A stretch of DNA of 15,224 bases from Bacillota bacterium. GTDB taxonomy: Bacteria > Bacillota > Clostridia > Lachnospirales > Lachnospiraceae. The position numbers and the translations under genes are program-made. The stretch spans positions 1 to 15,224 of the forward strand of contig JAEWRS010000413.1 in assembly GCA_023398855.1 (NCBI GenBank). Reading direction: 5' to 3'. Below, in pieces: positions 7,233 through 14,073 of this stretch (its first letter is position 1; every line of letters begins with the position of its first letter). Below the pieces are notes generated by a model, which was given only the letters and a program-made list of their open reading frames with translations, did no database searches and was not told the origin of the DNA.

Positions 7233-7290
7233 ATAATGCAAATTAAATAATAAATAATGCAAATATCTTTTGATAAGCATTTATTATACT
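7233..7290 (+). promoter_or_regulatory. AraC-type direct-repeat operator and promoter of the activation cluster
   Basis: ATAATGCAAAT occurs twice, exactly, at 7233-7243 and 7254-7264, with a 21-bp repeat distance (two helical turns), the geometry of AraC araI half-sites. A -10 candidate TATACT lies at 7285-7290; no good -35 is present and the second repeat covers that place, as expected for a promoter that depends on an AraC-family activator. It sits in the divergent region between the regulator and the gene at 7320. Confidence 0.7.
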
Positions 7291-7319
7291 GAGGTTATAG
7301 AATTAAGGAGGTAATAACA

Positions 7320-8249
7320 ATGAACAAGAAGCCGGTTCTGGTAATTATGGCAGCAGGCATGGGAAGCCGATACGGGGGTTTAAAACAGATTGATCCTGTG
7401 GATGCCCATGGAAACAAGATCATTGATTTTTCAATCTATGACGCAATTTATGCTGGATTTAAAAAGGTTGTCTTTATTATTAAAAAGGACATTGAAAAGG
7501 AATTTAAAGAAAATATCGGAGACCGCATGGCGGCTCATGTTCAGGTGGAATACGTATATCAGGAGCTTGACAAGCTTCCAAAAGGATACCATGTGCCGGA
7601 GGGAAGAGTAAAGCCCTGGGGAACAGGACATGCCATCTTATGCTGCAAGGACGTAATAGACGGACCCTTTGCAGTCATTAATGCAGATGATTATTACGGC
7701 AGAAGTGCCTTTGTATCTATTTATGACCAGCTTAACAAAGTATCTGACGGAGAGAAGTATCAGTATACTATGGTGGGCTACCAGCTTTACAAGACCCTGA
7801 CGGAAAACGGCCATGTGGCAAGAGGTGTGTGCAGCACCGATGAAGGGGGAAAGCTTGTTGATATCAATGAGCGTACCAGAATCGAAAAACATGGGGATAA
7901 GGCAGAATTTACCGAGGATGATGGGAAGACCTGGACCGGGCTTTCAGAGGAAACCATTGTTTCCATGAATATGTGGGGTTTTACAAATAGTATATTAAAG
8001 GAATTGGAACAACGGTTTGCTGCATTTTTAGATAGAGAGCTTCCCCAAAATCCAGGGAAGTGTGAATACTTCCTTCCCTTTGTGGTTGATGAACTGTTAA
8101 AGGAAAACAAAGCAGAGGTTTCCGTATTAAGGAGTGTTGACAGGTGGTATGGTGTCACATATAAGGAAGATAAAGAAACCGTTGTCAATGCCATCAAAGG
8201 ACTGAAGGAAGCTGGTCTGTATCCGGAAAAGCTATGGGAGGAAAAGTAA
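7320..8249 (+). CDS. Sugar-nucleotide pyrophosphorylase-type nucleotidyltransferase (copy 2), cluster-linked
   Basis: A 309-residue paralogue of the protein encoded at 321-1250, with the same landmarks: VIMAAGMGSRYGG (8-20) followed by K22, PWGTGHAILCCK at 99-110, the metal-binding NADDYYG at 121-127, MNMWG at 216-220 and DRWYGVTYKEDK near the C-terminus. Over residues 99-127 the two copies share 22 of 29 positions; the stretch 185-212 differs most and may hold substrate-specific residues. Start ATG 7320 has a textbook AAGGAGGT (7305-7312). It is the first gene of the cluster with the kinase, whose start codon overlaps its stop, so the predicted role is uridylylation of the HexNAc 1-phosphate the kinase makes (UTP + sugar-1-P to UDP-sugar + PPi). 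The UTP and sugar preferences are inferred from context. Confidence 0.87.
   Translation: MNKKPVLVIMAAGMGSRYGGLKQIDPVDAHGNKIIDFSIYDAIYAGFKKVVFIIKKDIEKEFKENIGDRMAAHVQVEYVYQELDKLPKGYHVPEGRVKPWGTGHAILCCKDVIDGPFAVINADDYYGRSAFVSIYDQLNKVSDGEKYQYTMVGYQLYKTLTENGHVARGVCSTDEGGKLVDINERTRIEKHGDKAEFTEDDGKTWTGLSEETIVSMNMWGFTNSILKELEQRFAAFLDRELPQNPGKCEYFLPFVVDELLKENKAEVSVLRSVDRWYGVTYKEDKETVVNAIKGLKEAGLYPEKLWEEK
8236..8241 (+). promoter_or_regulatory. Ribosome binding site that fixes the kinase start
   Basis: GGGAGG lies inside the end of the nucleotidyltransferase gene, 7 bases before the ATG at 8249. It rules out the in-frame ATG at 8234, which precedes it. The TAATG overlap implies translational coupling. 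Confidence 0.8.
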
Positions 8250-9361
8250 TGGGAGAGGCACAGTGCGGTAAGCTGAAAGAGGCCATTGGGCTTCTGGCCT
8301 TTGAGGGAGAACCAATCTCGTGGAACCGCTATGGAAGCGGCCATATTAATGATACCTTTCGCCTGATCTGTAAAACAGGAGAAAGAGAAATACACTACAT
8401 CATCCAGAGGATCAATCATGAGGTCTTTAAGGATCCGGTTTCTCTCATGAAAAACATTGCTGGTGTCACTTCCTTTCTGCGGGAACGGATCCAGGCTCAG
8501 GGCGGAGATCCAACCAGGGAAACACTTAATATTATAAAGGCAAGAGATGGAAAGGATTACTGTCAGGACAGCGACGGGAATTACTGGAGAGGTTATCTTT
8601 TTATAGAAGGGGCCACCACCTATGATAAGGTGAGGGATCCTGAGGATTTTTACCAGAGCGGCAAGGCATTTGGAAGGTTTAAACGCCAGCTGGCCCAGTA
8701 TCCGGCTGATGAACTGTCGGAAACTATCCCTGATTTTCATAATACTCCGGTTCGTATGGAAGCATTTAAGGCAGCTGTCAAGGCCGATGTATGCGGCCGT
8801 GCCCATCTGGTGGAAGAGGAAATAAAATTCGTTCTTGACCGGGAAAAGGAAGCCTCTATTGCCATGGATATGTTAAAGGCCGGCAAACTCCCTCTCTGCG
8901 TTACTCACAACGATACCAAGCTTAACAATATTATGATTGATGATATAACAGGGGAAGCCCTTTGCATCATTGACTTAGATACCATCATGCCTGGCTTGTC
9001 GATCTTTGACTTCGGGGATTCCATTCGTTTCGGAGCCAATACAGCAGAGGAGGATGAGCCCGATGTAAGCAAAGTATCCTTATCCCTGCCCCTGTTTGAA
9101 ATCTATACAAAAGGATATTTAGAGGGGTGTAAGGGAAGCCTGATACCAGAGGAAAAGCAGATGCTTCCCATGGGCGCAAAGCTGATGACCTTTGAGTGCG
9201 GCATACGTTTTCTGACAGACTACCTTCAGGGAGACACCTATTTTCATACCAGCAGAGAAAACCACAACCTGGATCGGGCCAGGACCCAGTTTGCACTTGT
9301 GGCTGACATGGAACGAAAGTGGAAAGAAATGGAAGATATTGTCCGCGGGAGTGAACAATAA
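8249..9361 (+). CDS. nahK: N-acetylhexosamine 1-kinase (NahK-like phosphotransferase)
   Basis: A 370-residue member of the aminoglycoside phosphotransferase/choline-kinase fold. It matches what I recall of bifidobacterial NahK along its length: YGSGHINDTF (28-37), Brenner motif VTHNDTKLNN (218-227) with catalytic D222, the metal-binding IIDLDTIMPG (240-249), FDFGDSIRFGA (253-263), ECGIRFLTDYL (316-326) and HNLDRARTQ (339-347). NahK phosphorylates GlcNAc and GalNAc at the anomeric position with ATP, in the lacto-N-biose/galacto-N-biose pathway. The start at 8249 overlaps the preceding TAA by one base and has its own GGGAGG; the longer reading from 8234 is less likely. The gene order nucleotidyltransferase-kinase-galE supports amino-sugar activation. 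Other sugars cannot be excluded without assay. Confidence 0.85.
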   Translation: MGEAQCGKLKEAIGLLAFEGEPISWNRYGSGHINDTFRLICKTGEREIHYIIQRINHEVFKDPVSLMKNIAGVTSFLRERIQAQGGDPTRETLNIIKARDGKDYCQDSDGNYWRGYLFIEGATTYDKVRDPEDFYQSGKAFGRFKRQLAQYPADELSETIPDFHNTPVRMEAFKAAVKADVCGRAHLVEEEIKFVLDREKEASIAMDMLKAGKLPLCVTHNDTKLNNIMIDDITGEALCIIDLDTIMPGLSIFDFGDSIRFGANTAEEDEPDVSKVSLSLPLFEIYTKGYLEGCKGSLIPEEKQMLPMGAKLMTFECGIRFLTDYLQGDTYFHTSRENHNLDRARTQFALVADMERKWKEMEDIVRGSEQ

Positions 9362-9487
9362 GTGTTTTACTTTTATATTTGTCAAATGGGAGTGTCTGCA
9401 TTCCCGCTTCGTTAAATATCAACGGGATATACTTATATATCTGTTTGATTGATAGGCATAAACTATAAACAGGAAAGAGGAGAGAAC
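9362..9487 (+). other. Intergenic region between kinase and galE
   Basis: A 126-base AT-rich gap without a convincing terminator. Weak promoter-like words are present (TATACT 9428-9433; TTGATT 9445-9450 with TATAAA 9464-9469 at only 13 bases spacing). Read-through from the upstream genes with possible extra galE expression is the simplest reading. Confidence 0.35.
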
Positions 9488-10504
9488 ATGAGAATATTGG
9501 TAACCGGAGGCGCCGGATATATCGGCAGCCATACATGTATCGAACTTTTGGAACAGGGACATGAGGTTGTTGTAGTGGATAATCTTTGCAATTCCTCCAG
9601 AGTTTCATTGGAACGGGTGGAAGCCATCACTGGGAAAACAGTAATATTCTACGAGGCAGACCTTTTAGACAGGGATGCATTAGAGAAGATATTTGATCAT
9701 GAAGCCATTGATGCTGTTATCCATTTCGCAGGGTTAAAGGCTGTGGGAGAATCAGTTGCAAAACCATTGGAATATTATTACAATAACATTACCGGCACTC
9801 TGATTCTGTGCGATGTCATGAGAGAACATAAGGTGAAGAATATTATATTCAGCTCCTCTGCCACTGTATACGGAGATCCCGCCTTTGTGCCTATTACGGA
9901 AGACTGTCCCAAGGGAGAGATCACCAATCCCTATGGACAGACAAAAAGCATGCTGGAGCAGATACTTATTGACCTTCATACCGCTGATCCGGAGTGGAGC
10001 GTAATCCTTTTGCGCTATTTTAACCCGGTGGGTGCCCATAAAAGCGGCTTAATCGGAGAAGATCCTGCCGGAATCCCCAATAATCTGACACCTTACATCA
10101 CCCAGGTTGCAGTGGGCAAGTTAAAAGAGGTGGGAGTATTTGGCGATGATTATGACACACCTGACGGAACCGGGGTACGTGATTACATTCACGTGGTGGA
10201 TCTGGCCATCGGACATGTAAAGGCTCTTGAAAAGATTGCTTCTTCTGAACCGGAGGTCCGCATTTACAATCTGGGAACAGGTCAGGGCCTCAGTGTACTT
10301 CAGTTGATCCAAGCGTTTTCAAGGGCATGCGGGAAGCCAATCCCGTATACCATCAAGCCGCGCCGCCTGGGTGATATTGCACAATGCTATGCAGATGCCT
10401 CCCTGGCAAAGAAAGAGCTTGGCTGGGAAGCTGAACGTGGAATTGATGAAATGTGCCAGGATTCCTGGAGATGGCAGTCAGGGAATCCGGACGGTTATAG
10501 GTAA
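9488..10504 (+). CDS. galE: UDP-glucose/UDP-N-acetylglucosamine 4-epimerase
   Basis: GalE is an NAD-dependent short-chain dehydrogenase/reductase of the extended type that inverts C4 of UDP-hexoses in the cytoplasm. The 338 residues carry the Rossmann motif GGAGYIG (7-13), the catalytic S124 in SSSATVYG, and Y149/K153 in YGQTK, at the same numbers as in the E. coli enzyme, plus RYFNPVGAH (176-184) and RDYIHVVDLA (231-240). The residue aligned to E. coli Tyr299 is Cys300 (RRLGDIAQCYADAS), as in the human enzyme that also accepts UDP-GlcNAc/UDP-GalNAc; dual specificity is therefore predicted and fits the neighbouring HexNAc kinase. Start ATG 9488 is chosen over a longer frame from 9449 because AGAGGAG (9476-9482) precedes it and the Rossmann motif then sits at its normal distance. 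Confidence 0.95.
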   Translation: MRILVTGGAGYIGSHTCIELLEQGHEVVVVDNLCNSSRVSLERVEAITGKTVIFYEADLLDRDALEKIFDHEAIDAVIHFAGLKAVGESVAKPLEYYYNNITGTLILCDVMREHKVKNIIFSSSATVYGDPAFVPITEDCPKGEITNPYGQTKSMLEQILIDLHTADPEWSVILLRYFNPVGAHKSGLIGEDPAGIPNNLTPYITQVAVGKLKEVGVFGDDYDTPDGTGVRDYIHVVDLAIGHVKALEKIASSEPEVRIYNLGTGQGLSVLQLIQAFSRACGKPIPYTIKPRRLGDIAQCYADASLAKKELGWEAERGIDEMCQDSWRWQSGNPDGYR

Positions 10505-10538
10505 GAGCCTAAAAGGAAGGTTTCCTTCATGATTTTAT

Positions 10539-10591
10539 AAGCTGTTGTTCCTGCAGACTATTTGTTTTGCCGGGACAGCAGCTTAAATTTT
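10539..10591. terminator. Probable terminator between convergent galE and second araC-type gene
   Basis: AAGCTGTTGTTCC (10539-10551) pairs with GGGACAGCAGCTT (10572-10584) as a 13-bp stem including two G-U pairs, followed on the plus strand by AAATTTT. A smaller hairpin, GAAGG/CCTTC, lies just before it near 10516-10528. It separates two convergent genes. Confidence 0.55.
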
Positions 10592-10607
10592 CTGCAATTT
10601 TCTGCAA
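10588..10607. repeat. Tandem 10-bp duplication
   Basis: TTTTCTGCAA is repeated exactly, head to tail, at 10588-10597 and 10598-10607, in the gap between the convergent genes. Probably replication slippage; no function visible. Confidence 0.6.
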
Positions 10608-10625
10608 ATCGTCAAAGGCAAAGAC

Positions 10626-11534
10626 CTATAGAGCTGTATCCCGCAGCATGTTTTTCTCTGACATTTTTTTAATAGAAGTAGCATACTCAGAAGGAGTCAT
10701 TCCGGTTAAGTGCTTAAACTGCCTGGAAAAATAGTGGACTGAGGTATATCCCAGGTGATTGGCAATCTGGGTAAAATTAAGCTGCCTGTTTCTAATCAGC
10801 TGCTTGGCAGAATCAATTTTCATGCTGTTAAAATATTCTATGACTCCGGTGTTTCCCTTTTCATAAAAAAGTTTTTTCAGCTGTGATGTGCTGATCAGAT
10901 TATCCCGGCTGATCTGGTCAATTGTCAGCTGGGTACAGATGTTTTTTTCAAAATAGCAGAGAATGGCTTCATAGATGTCCTCTGTGCGGGAGGTATCCTT
11001 ATGTACGGCGGGAGCCCGGCGCAGGGACAAAGAATGGCGGTAAATTTGTATGAGGAACTGTTCCAGATAGATTTTTATCATTTGCTCTGCCGCAAACGGG
11101 CCATGATCCTTTTGGACCAGAACCTCCTGATAGGGATTGTCGAGCCTTCCGTCAAAGTGCAGACGTGCTTCCGCAATAATCCTGGCCAGGAGTTCCTGCT
11201 CTTCCGGGCCTACGTTTAAGATCTGTTCCTTAAACGACGCCATATGAGGAGACTGGCAGTCAAATCCTATAACAACAAGATTGGGTGCTATGACCCCATT
11301 GGCCAGGACCCGGTGAAATTCATTGGGCTGGTGGAAAATGACCTCCCCTTTCTGAAGAGTAAGCCGTTCATGATCGGCTACCACATCTACTTCTCCCTTA
11401 TCCACACAGAGCAGCTCCCAAAAGTTGTGAGATTCTCCTGCAAAAGAAAAATCACTCATATATTCAAAATAATGAATGCTGACGATCCTGTGAATGGTCA
11501 GTTCTTCTCTCAGTTCTGTATACTTGTATTTCAT
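10626..11534 (-). CDS. AraC-family transcriptional regulator (copy 2)
   Basis: A 302-residue regulator with the same plan as the one at 6242-7141: N-terminal cupin-like domain with HYFEYMSDFSFAGESHNFWE at about residues 20-40, and a C-terminal double helix-turn-helix containing AKQLIRN.QLNFT.IA and HYFSRQFKHLTGMTPSEYATSI, nearly identical to the first copy. It is divergent from the solute-binding protein gene and is expected to activate the ABC transporter operon in response to its sugar or a metabolite of it. Start ATG at 11534 is preceded on the minus strand by an unusually G-rich AGGGGGG site. The near identity of the recognition helices suggests that the two regulators may bind the same or overlapping sites. 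Confidence 0.92.
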   Translation of the reverse strand: MKYKYTELREELTIHRIVSIHYFEYMSDFSFAGESHNFWELLCVDKGEVDVVADHERLTLQKGEVIFHQPNEFHRVLANGVIAPNLVVIGFDCQSPHMASFKEQILNVGPEEQELLARIIAEARLHFDGRLDNPYQEVLVQKDHGPFAAEQMIKIYLEQFLIQIYRHSLSLRRAPAVHKDTSRTEDIYEAILCYFEKNICTQLTIDQISRDNLISTSQLKKLFYEKGNTGVIEYFNSMKIDSAKQLIRNRQLNFTQIANHLGYTSVHYFSRQFKHLTGMTPSEYATSIKKMSEKNMLRDTAL

Positions 11535-11762
11535 ACTTCCCCCCTAATCCTATAACAGGATAAAACCTATCAAAAGAATGTGCTATGCAAATAGTACATA
11601 AGTTACCTGTATTTTACCTGCTAATTATGAAAAGATCAAACAAAAAAATCTAATATGTAAAAAATGATAACCTTTTGTACAAAGCATTATGCCCAAAAGT
11701 ATAATAATATGGACTCACGAGAAGATCTGACAATAAATTGGATCTCAGAGGGAGGTAAAATT
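11535..11762. promoter_or_regulatory. Divergent regulatory region between araC copy 2 and ABC transporter
   Basis: A 228-base AT-rich region. It holds the word ATGCAAAT (11585-11592), the core of the direct repeat found before the activation cluster, a degenerate relative ATGAAAAG (11627-11634) exactly 42 bases later, and a separate direct repeat TTACCTG (11603-11609, 11614-11620) at 11-base spacing. A promoter for the transporter may be TTGTAC (11675-11680) with TATAAT (11700-11705), whose 19-base spacer is long and suggests need of an activator. Confidence 0.5.
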
Positions 11763-13073
11763 ATGAAAAGAAGTATTGTGAGTATTATGCTGAGTGCGGC
11801 CATGACAGCCGGTCTTTTGGCAGGATGTACCGGAGGAGCTTCCAATGCCACTACAGCAGCCGAAACCACAGCCACGGCTTCCGCGGAAGGTACAAAGGAA
11901 GCAGCAGGCGGTGGAGATGGGCTTACTTACTGGACGATGTGGGAGGCAACGGAGCCTCAGGGCCAGGCCATCCAGATGGCTATTGACAAATTTACTGCTG
12001 ATACAGGAGTCAAGGTGGACGTTCAGTTTAAAGGACGTACAGGAATCCGGGAAGGCTTGCAGCCTGCCTTGGATGCAGGAACTAACATTGATTTGTTTGA
12101 TGAGGATATAGACCGGGTTAATACTACATGGGGCCAGTATTTAATGGATCTGGAGGAACTGGTAAAAGCCTCTGGCTATGAAGACAATGCCAATGCAGGC
12201 TTAATGTCAGCCTGCAGAGAAGTAGGAAGTGGTACGTTAAAATCCATTCCCTACCAGCCAAATGTATTTGCATTTTTCTATAACCAGTCAATTTTTGAAG
12301 AGGCAGGAATCAAGGAAGTGCCAAAAACCTGGGAAGAGCTTGACGCGGCCTGCCAGAAGATCAAGGAAGCAGGCTATACCCCTATTACCTGTGATGATGC
12401 TTACATCATATCCATGTTTGGGTACCACATGTCCAGACTTTTAGGAGAACCAGGAACAGAAACAGTTGTAAAAGAAGGAAAGTGGGAAGATCCGGCAGTT
12501 CTTAAGACGGCTCAGGCTTATGAGGATTTCGCTAGAAAAGGATATTTCTCAGAGACCATCGCTTCCAACGTATGGCCCGCAGGACAGAACCAGGAACTGG
12601 CCATGGGAACAGCCGCCATGTATTTAAACGGTTCATGGCTTCCCAATGAAGTAAAGGATATGGCAGGAGAAGACTTTAAATGGGGCTGCTTCAGCTATCC
12701 GGCAGTAGACGGAGGAAAGGATGGAGTCAACGCATCTAATTTTGGCGCTCAGGTATTGGCAATTAATAAAAATTCCCAGAATGGAGAAAACGCGTTTAAG
12801 CTGATCCAGTACATTACTCAGGGTGAATTCGATAAAAAGATGTCTGAAATGTCAATGGGCATTCCTGCGGATTCCAGAAACGCAGAATGGCCGAAACAGC
12901 TTGCCAGTGTAAAGCCCGTAATGGAAAGTCTGTCAGTACGTTATCCCTGGGCAGCCGGAGCTGAGGCTAATGCAGACCTGACACCAATTATCAAAGAAAA
13001 CTTTATGAAGCTTTGCGGTGGTTCCGTTACGGCAGCGGAGTTCGTGGATGCTCTTAAAGCAGCAGGCAAATAA
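11763..13073 (+). CDS. Sugar ABC transporter substrate-binding lipoprotein (family 1)
   Basis: A 436-residue extracellular solute-binding protein, the ligand receptor of a CUT1-type carbohydrate importer. It begins with a lipoprotein signal peptide whose lipobox is LLAGC (18-22), so C22 should be lipidated, followed by an Ala/Thr/Gly-rich flexible linker to about residue 50. The mature part starts TYWTMWEATEPQ and contains WEELDAACQKIKEAGYTPI and AMYLNGSWLPNEV, typical of the family. Start ATG 11763 has GGGAGGT (11750-11756) 6 bases upstream; upstream in-frame ATG codons would bury the signal peptide. It is followed by two permease genes. The ligand is not readable from the sequence; N-acetylhexosamines or their disaccharides are suggested only by the nearby kinase cluster and the paralogous regulator. 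Confidence 0.92.
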   Translation: MKRSIVSIMLSAAMTAGLLAGCTGGASNATTAAETTATASAEGTKEAAGGGDGLTYWTMWEATEPQGQAIQMAIDKFTADTGVKVDVQFKGRTGIREGLQPALDAGTNIDLFDEDIDRVNTTWGQYLMDLEELVKASGYEDNANAGLMSACREVGSGTLKSIPYQPNVFAFFYNQSIFEEAGIKEVPKTWEELDAACQKIKEAGYTPITCDDAYIISMFGYHMSRLLGEPGTETVVKEGKWEDPAVLKTAQAYEDFARKGYFSETIASNVWPAGQNQELAMGTAAMYLNGSWLPNEVKDMAGEDFKWGCFSYPAVDGGKDGVNASNFGAQVLAINKNSQNGENAFKLIQYITQGEFDKKMSEMSMGIPADSRNAEWPKQLASVKPVMESLSVRYPWAAGAEANADLTPIIKENFMKLCGGSVTAAEFVDALKAAGK

Positions 13074-13096
13074 TCCGGAATAATAAGAATCTTTAG

Positions 13097-13122
13097 GGTG
13101 ACACCGCCAAGGCGGTGTCACC
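13097..13122 (+). promoter_or_regulatory. Perfect intercistronic hairpin between binding protein and permeases
   Basis: GGTGACACCGCC and GGCGGTGTCACC are fully complementary around AA, giving an 11-12 bp GC-rich stem with a tiny loop and no T-run after it. It therefore looks like an mRNA-stabilising or partial-termination element that raises the binding protein over the permeases, as known for malE-malF type operons. Confidence 0.75.
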
Positions 13123-13140
13123 GTGTAATTAAGGAAAGCC

Positions 13141-13148
13141 GGGGAGGT
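13141..13148 (+). promoter_or_regulatory. Ribosome binding site supporting a TTG start
   Basis: GGGGAGGT stands 7 bases before TTG at 13156. The next ATG in frame (13174) would be 25 bases away, too far, so TTG is the likely start of the first permease. Confidence 0.75.
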
Positions 13149-13155
13149 ATTTAAC

Positions 13156-14061
13156 TTGAAGAAGAATAAGACCATGATTGCCGTATTTTTAACACCGGCA
13201 GTTCTAATGTTTGTCCTTATATTCCTTTATCCTATTCTCAGAACAGTTCTCATGAGTTTTTTTAAAATAGAAGGAATTACGGATTCTATGGCCAAGTGGC
13301 AGTTTACGGGGCTTGCCAATTACAGTAAGCTGGCAGGAACCAGTTTATTCCGCATATCCATGTGGAACCTCTTCCGTATCTGGCTGATCGGCGGACTGGT
13401 CGCCATGTCCCTGGCCCTTTTATTTGCAGTCATTATTACCAGTGGGATACGTTTTAAAAGTTTTTTCAGGGCAATGATCTATCTTCCCAACGTAGTCAGT
13501 GCGGTTGCTCTTGCCACTATGTGGCTGCAGTATGTATACAGCCCTAAGTTTGGTCTCCTTAAAAATGCTTTTGCAGCTGTAGGGCTTAAACATTTATCCA
13601 AAATCCAGTGGCTTGATAATGATCACAAATTCATGGCCCTGCTTGTTGCGTATTGCTTTGGTATGGTTGGGTATCACATGCTGATATTTGCAAGCGGAAT
13701 CGAACGGATCGGAGACGACTACTATGAGGCTGCTACTTTGGATGGGGCAAATAAGGTAAACCAGTTCCGCTATATTACCTTTCCCTTGTTAAAAGGCGTG
13801 TTTAAAACCAATATCACCATGTGGAGCGTCACTTCGGTAGGCTTCTTCGTCTGGTCCCAGTTATTTTCAACGGTTACGGCTGATACCCAGACCATTACCC
13901 CCATGGTTTATATGTACATGATGATCTTTGGAGCCGGCAACAGCATGACAGAGCGGAATGCAGGTCTGGGAGCTGCCATCGGTGTTTTGCTTAGCGTTTG
14001 TGTGGTAGCGGTATTCCTGATATGCAATAAACTGATTAAAGATGATGATCTGGAATTTTAA
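13156..14061 (+). CDS. Sugar ABC transporter permease, MalF-like
   Basis: A 301-residue membrane protein of the binding-protein-dependent (CUT1) permease family. Hydrophobic segments are visible at about 8-31, 73-95, 106-124, 160-179, 217-236 and 270-291. The EAA loop that docks on the ATPase is EAATLDGANKVNQFRYITFP (191-210), with the conserved E-A-A, D-G-A and FP elements intact. It begins with TTG, placed by a strong GGGGAGGT, and starts 82 bases after the binding protein with a hairpin in between; the second permease follows after 12 bases. No ATPase gene is present, as usual for CUT1 systems that share an MsmX-type ATPase encoded elsewhere. Confidence 0.92.
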   Translation: MKKNKTMIAVFLTPAVLMFVLIFLYPILRTVLMSFFKIEGITDSMAKWQFTGLANYSKLAGTSLFRISMWNLFRIWLIGGLVAMSLALLFAVIITSGIRFKSFFRAMIYLPNVVSAVALATMWLQYVYSPKFGLLKNAFAAVGLKHLSKIQWLDNDHKFMALLVAYCFGMVGYHMLIFASGIERIGDDYYEAATLDGANKVNQFRYITFPLLKGVFKTNITMWSVTSVGFFVWSQLFSTVTADTQTITPMVYMYMMIFGAGNSMTERNAGLGAAIGVLLSVCVVAVFLICNKLIKDDDLEF

Positions 14062-14073
14062 GGAGGGAAATCT

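Noticed and set aside
7787..8806. A 339-codon open frame on the minus strand across the nucleotidyltransferase and kinase genes.
   Set aside because: It overlaps two genes with intact catalytic motifs and shows no recognisable protein features or proper start signal.
10588..10607. Tandem TTTTCTGCAA repeat considered as the start of a CRISPR or other array.
   Set aside because: Only two head-to-tail copies without spacers; best read as local slippage.
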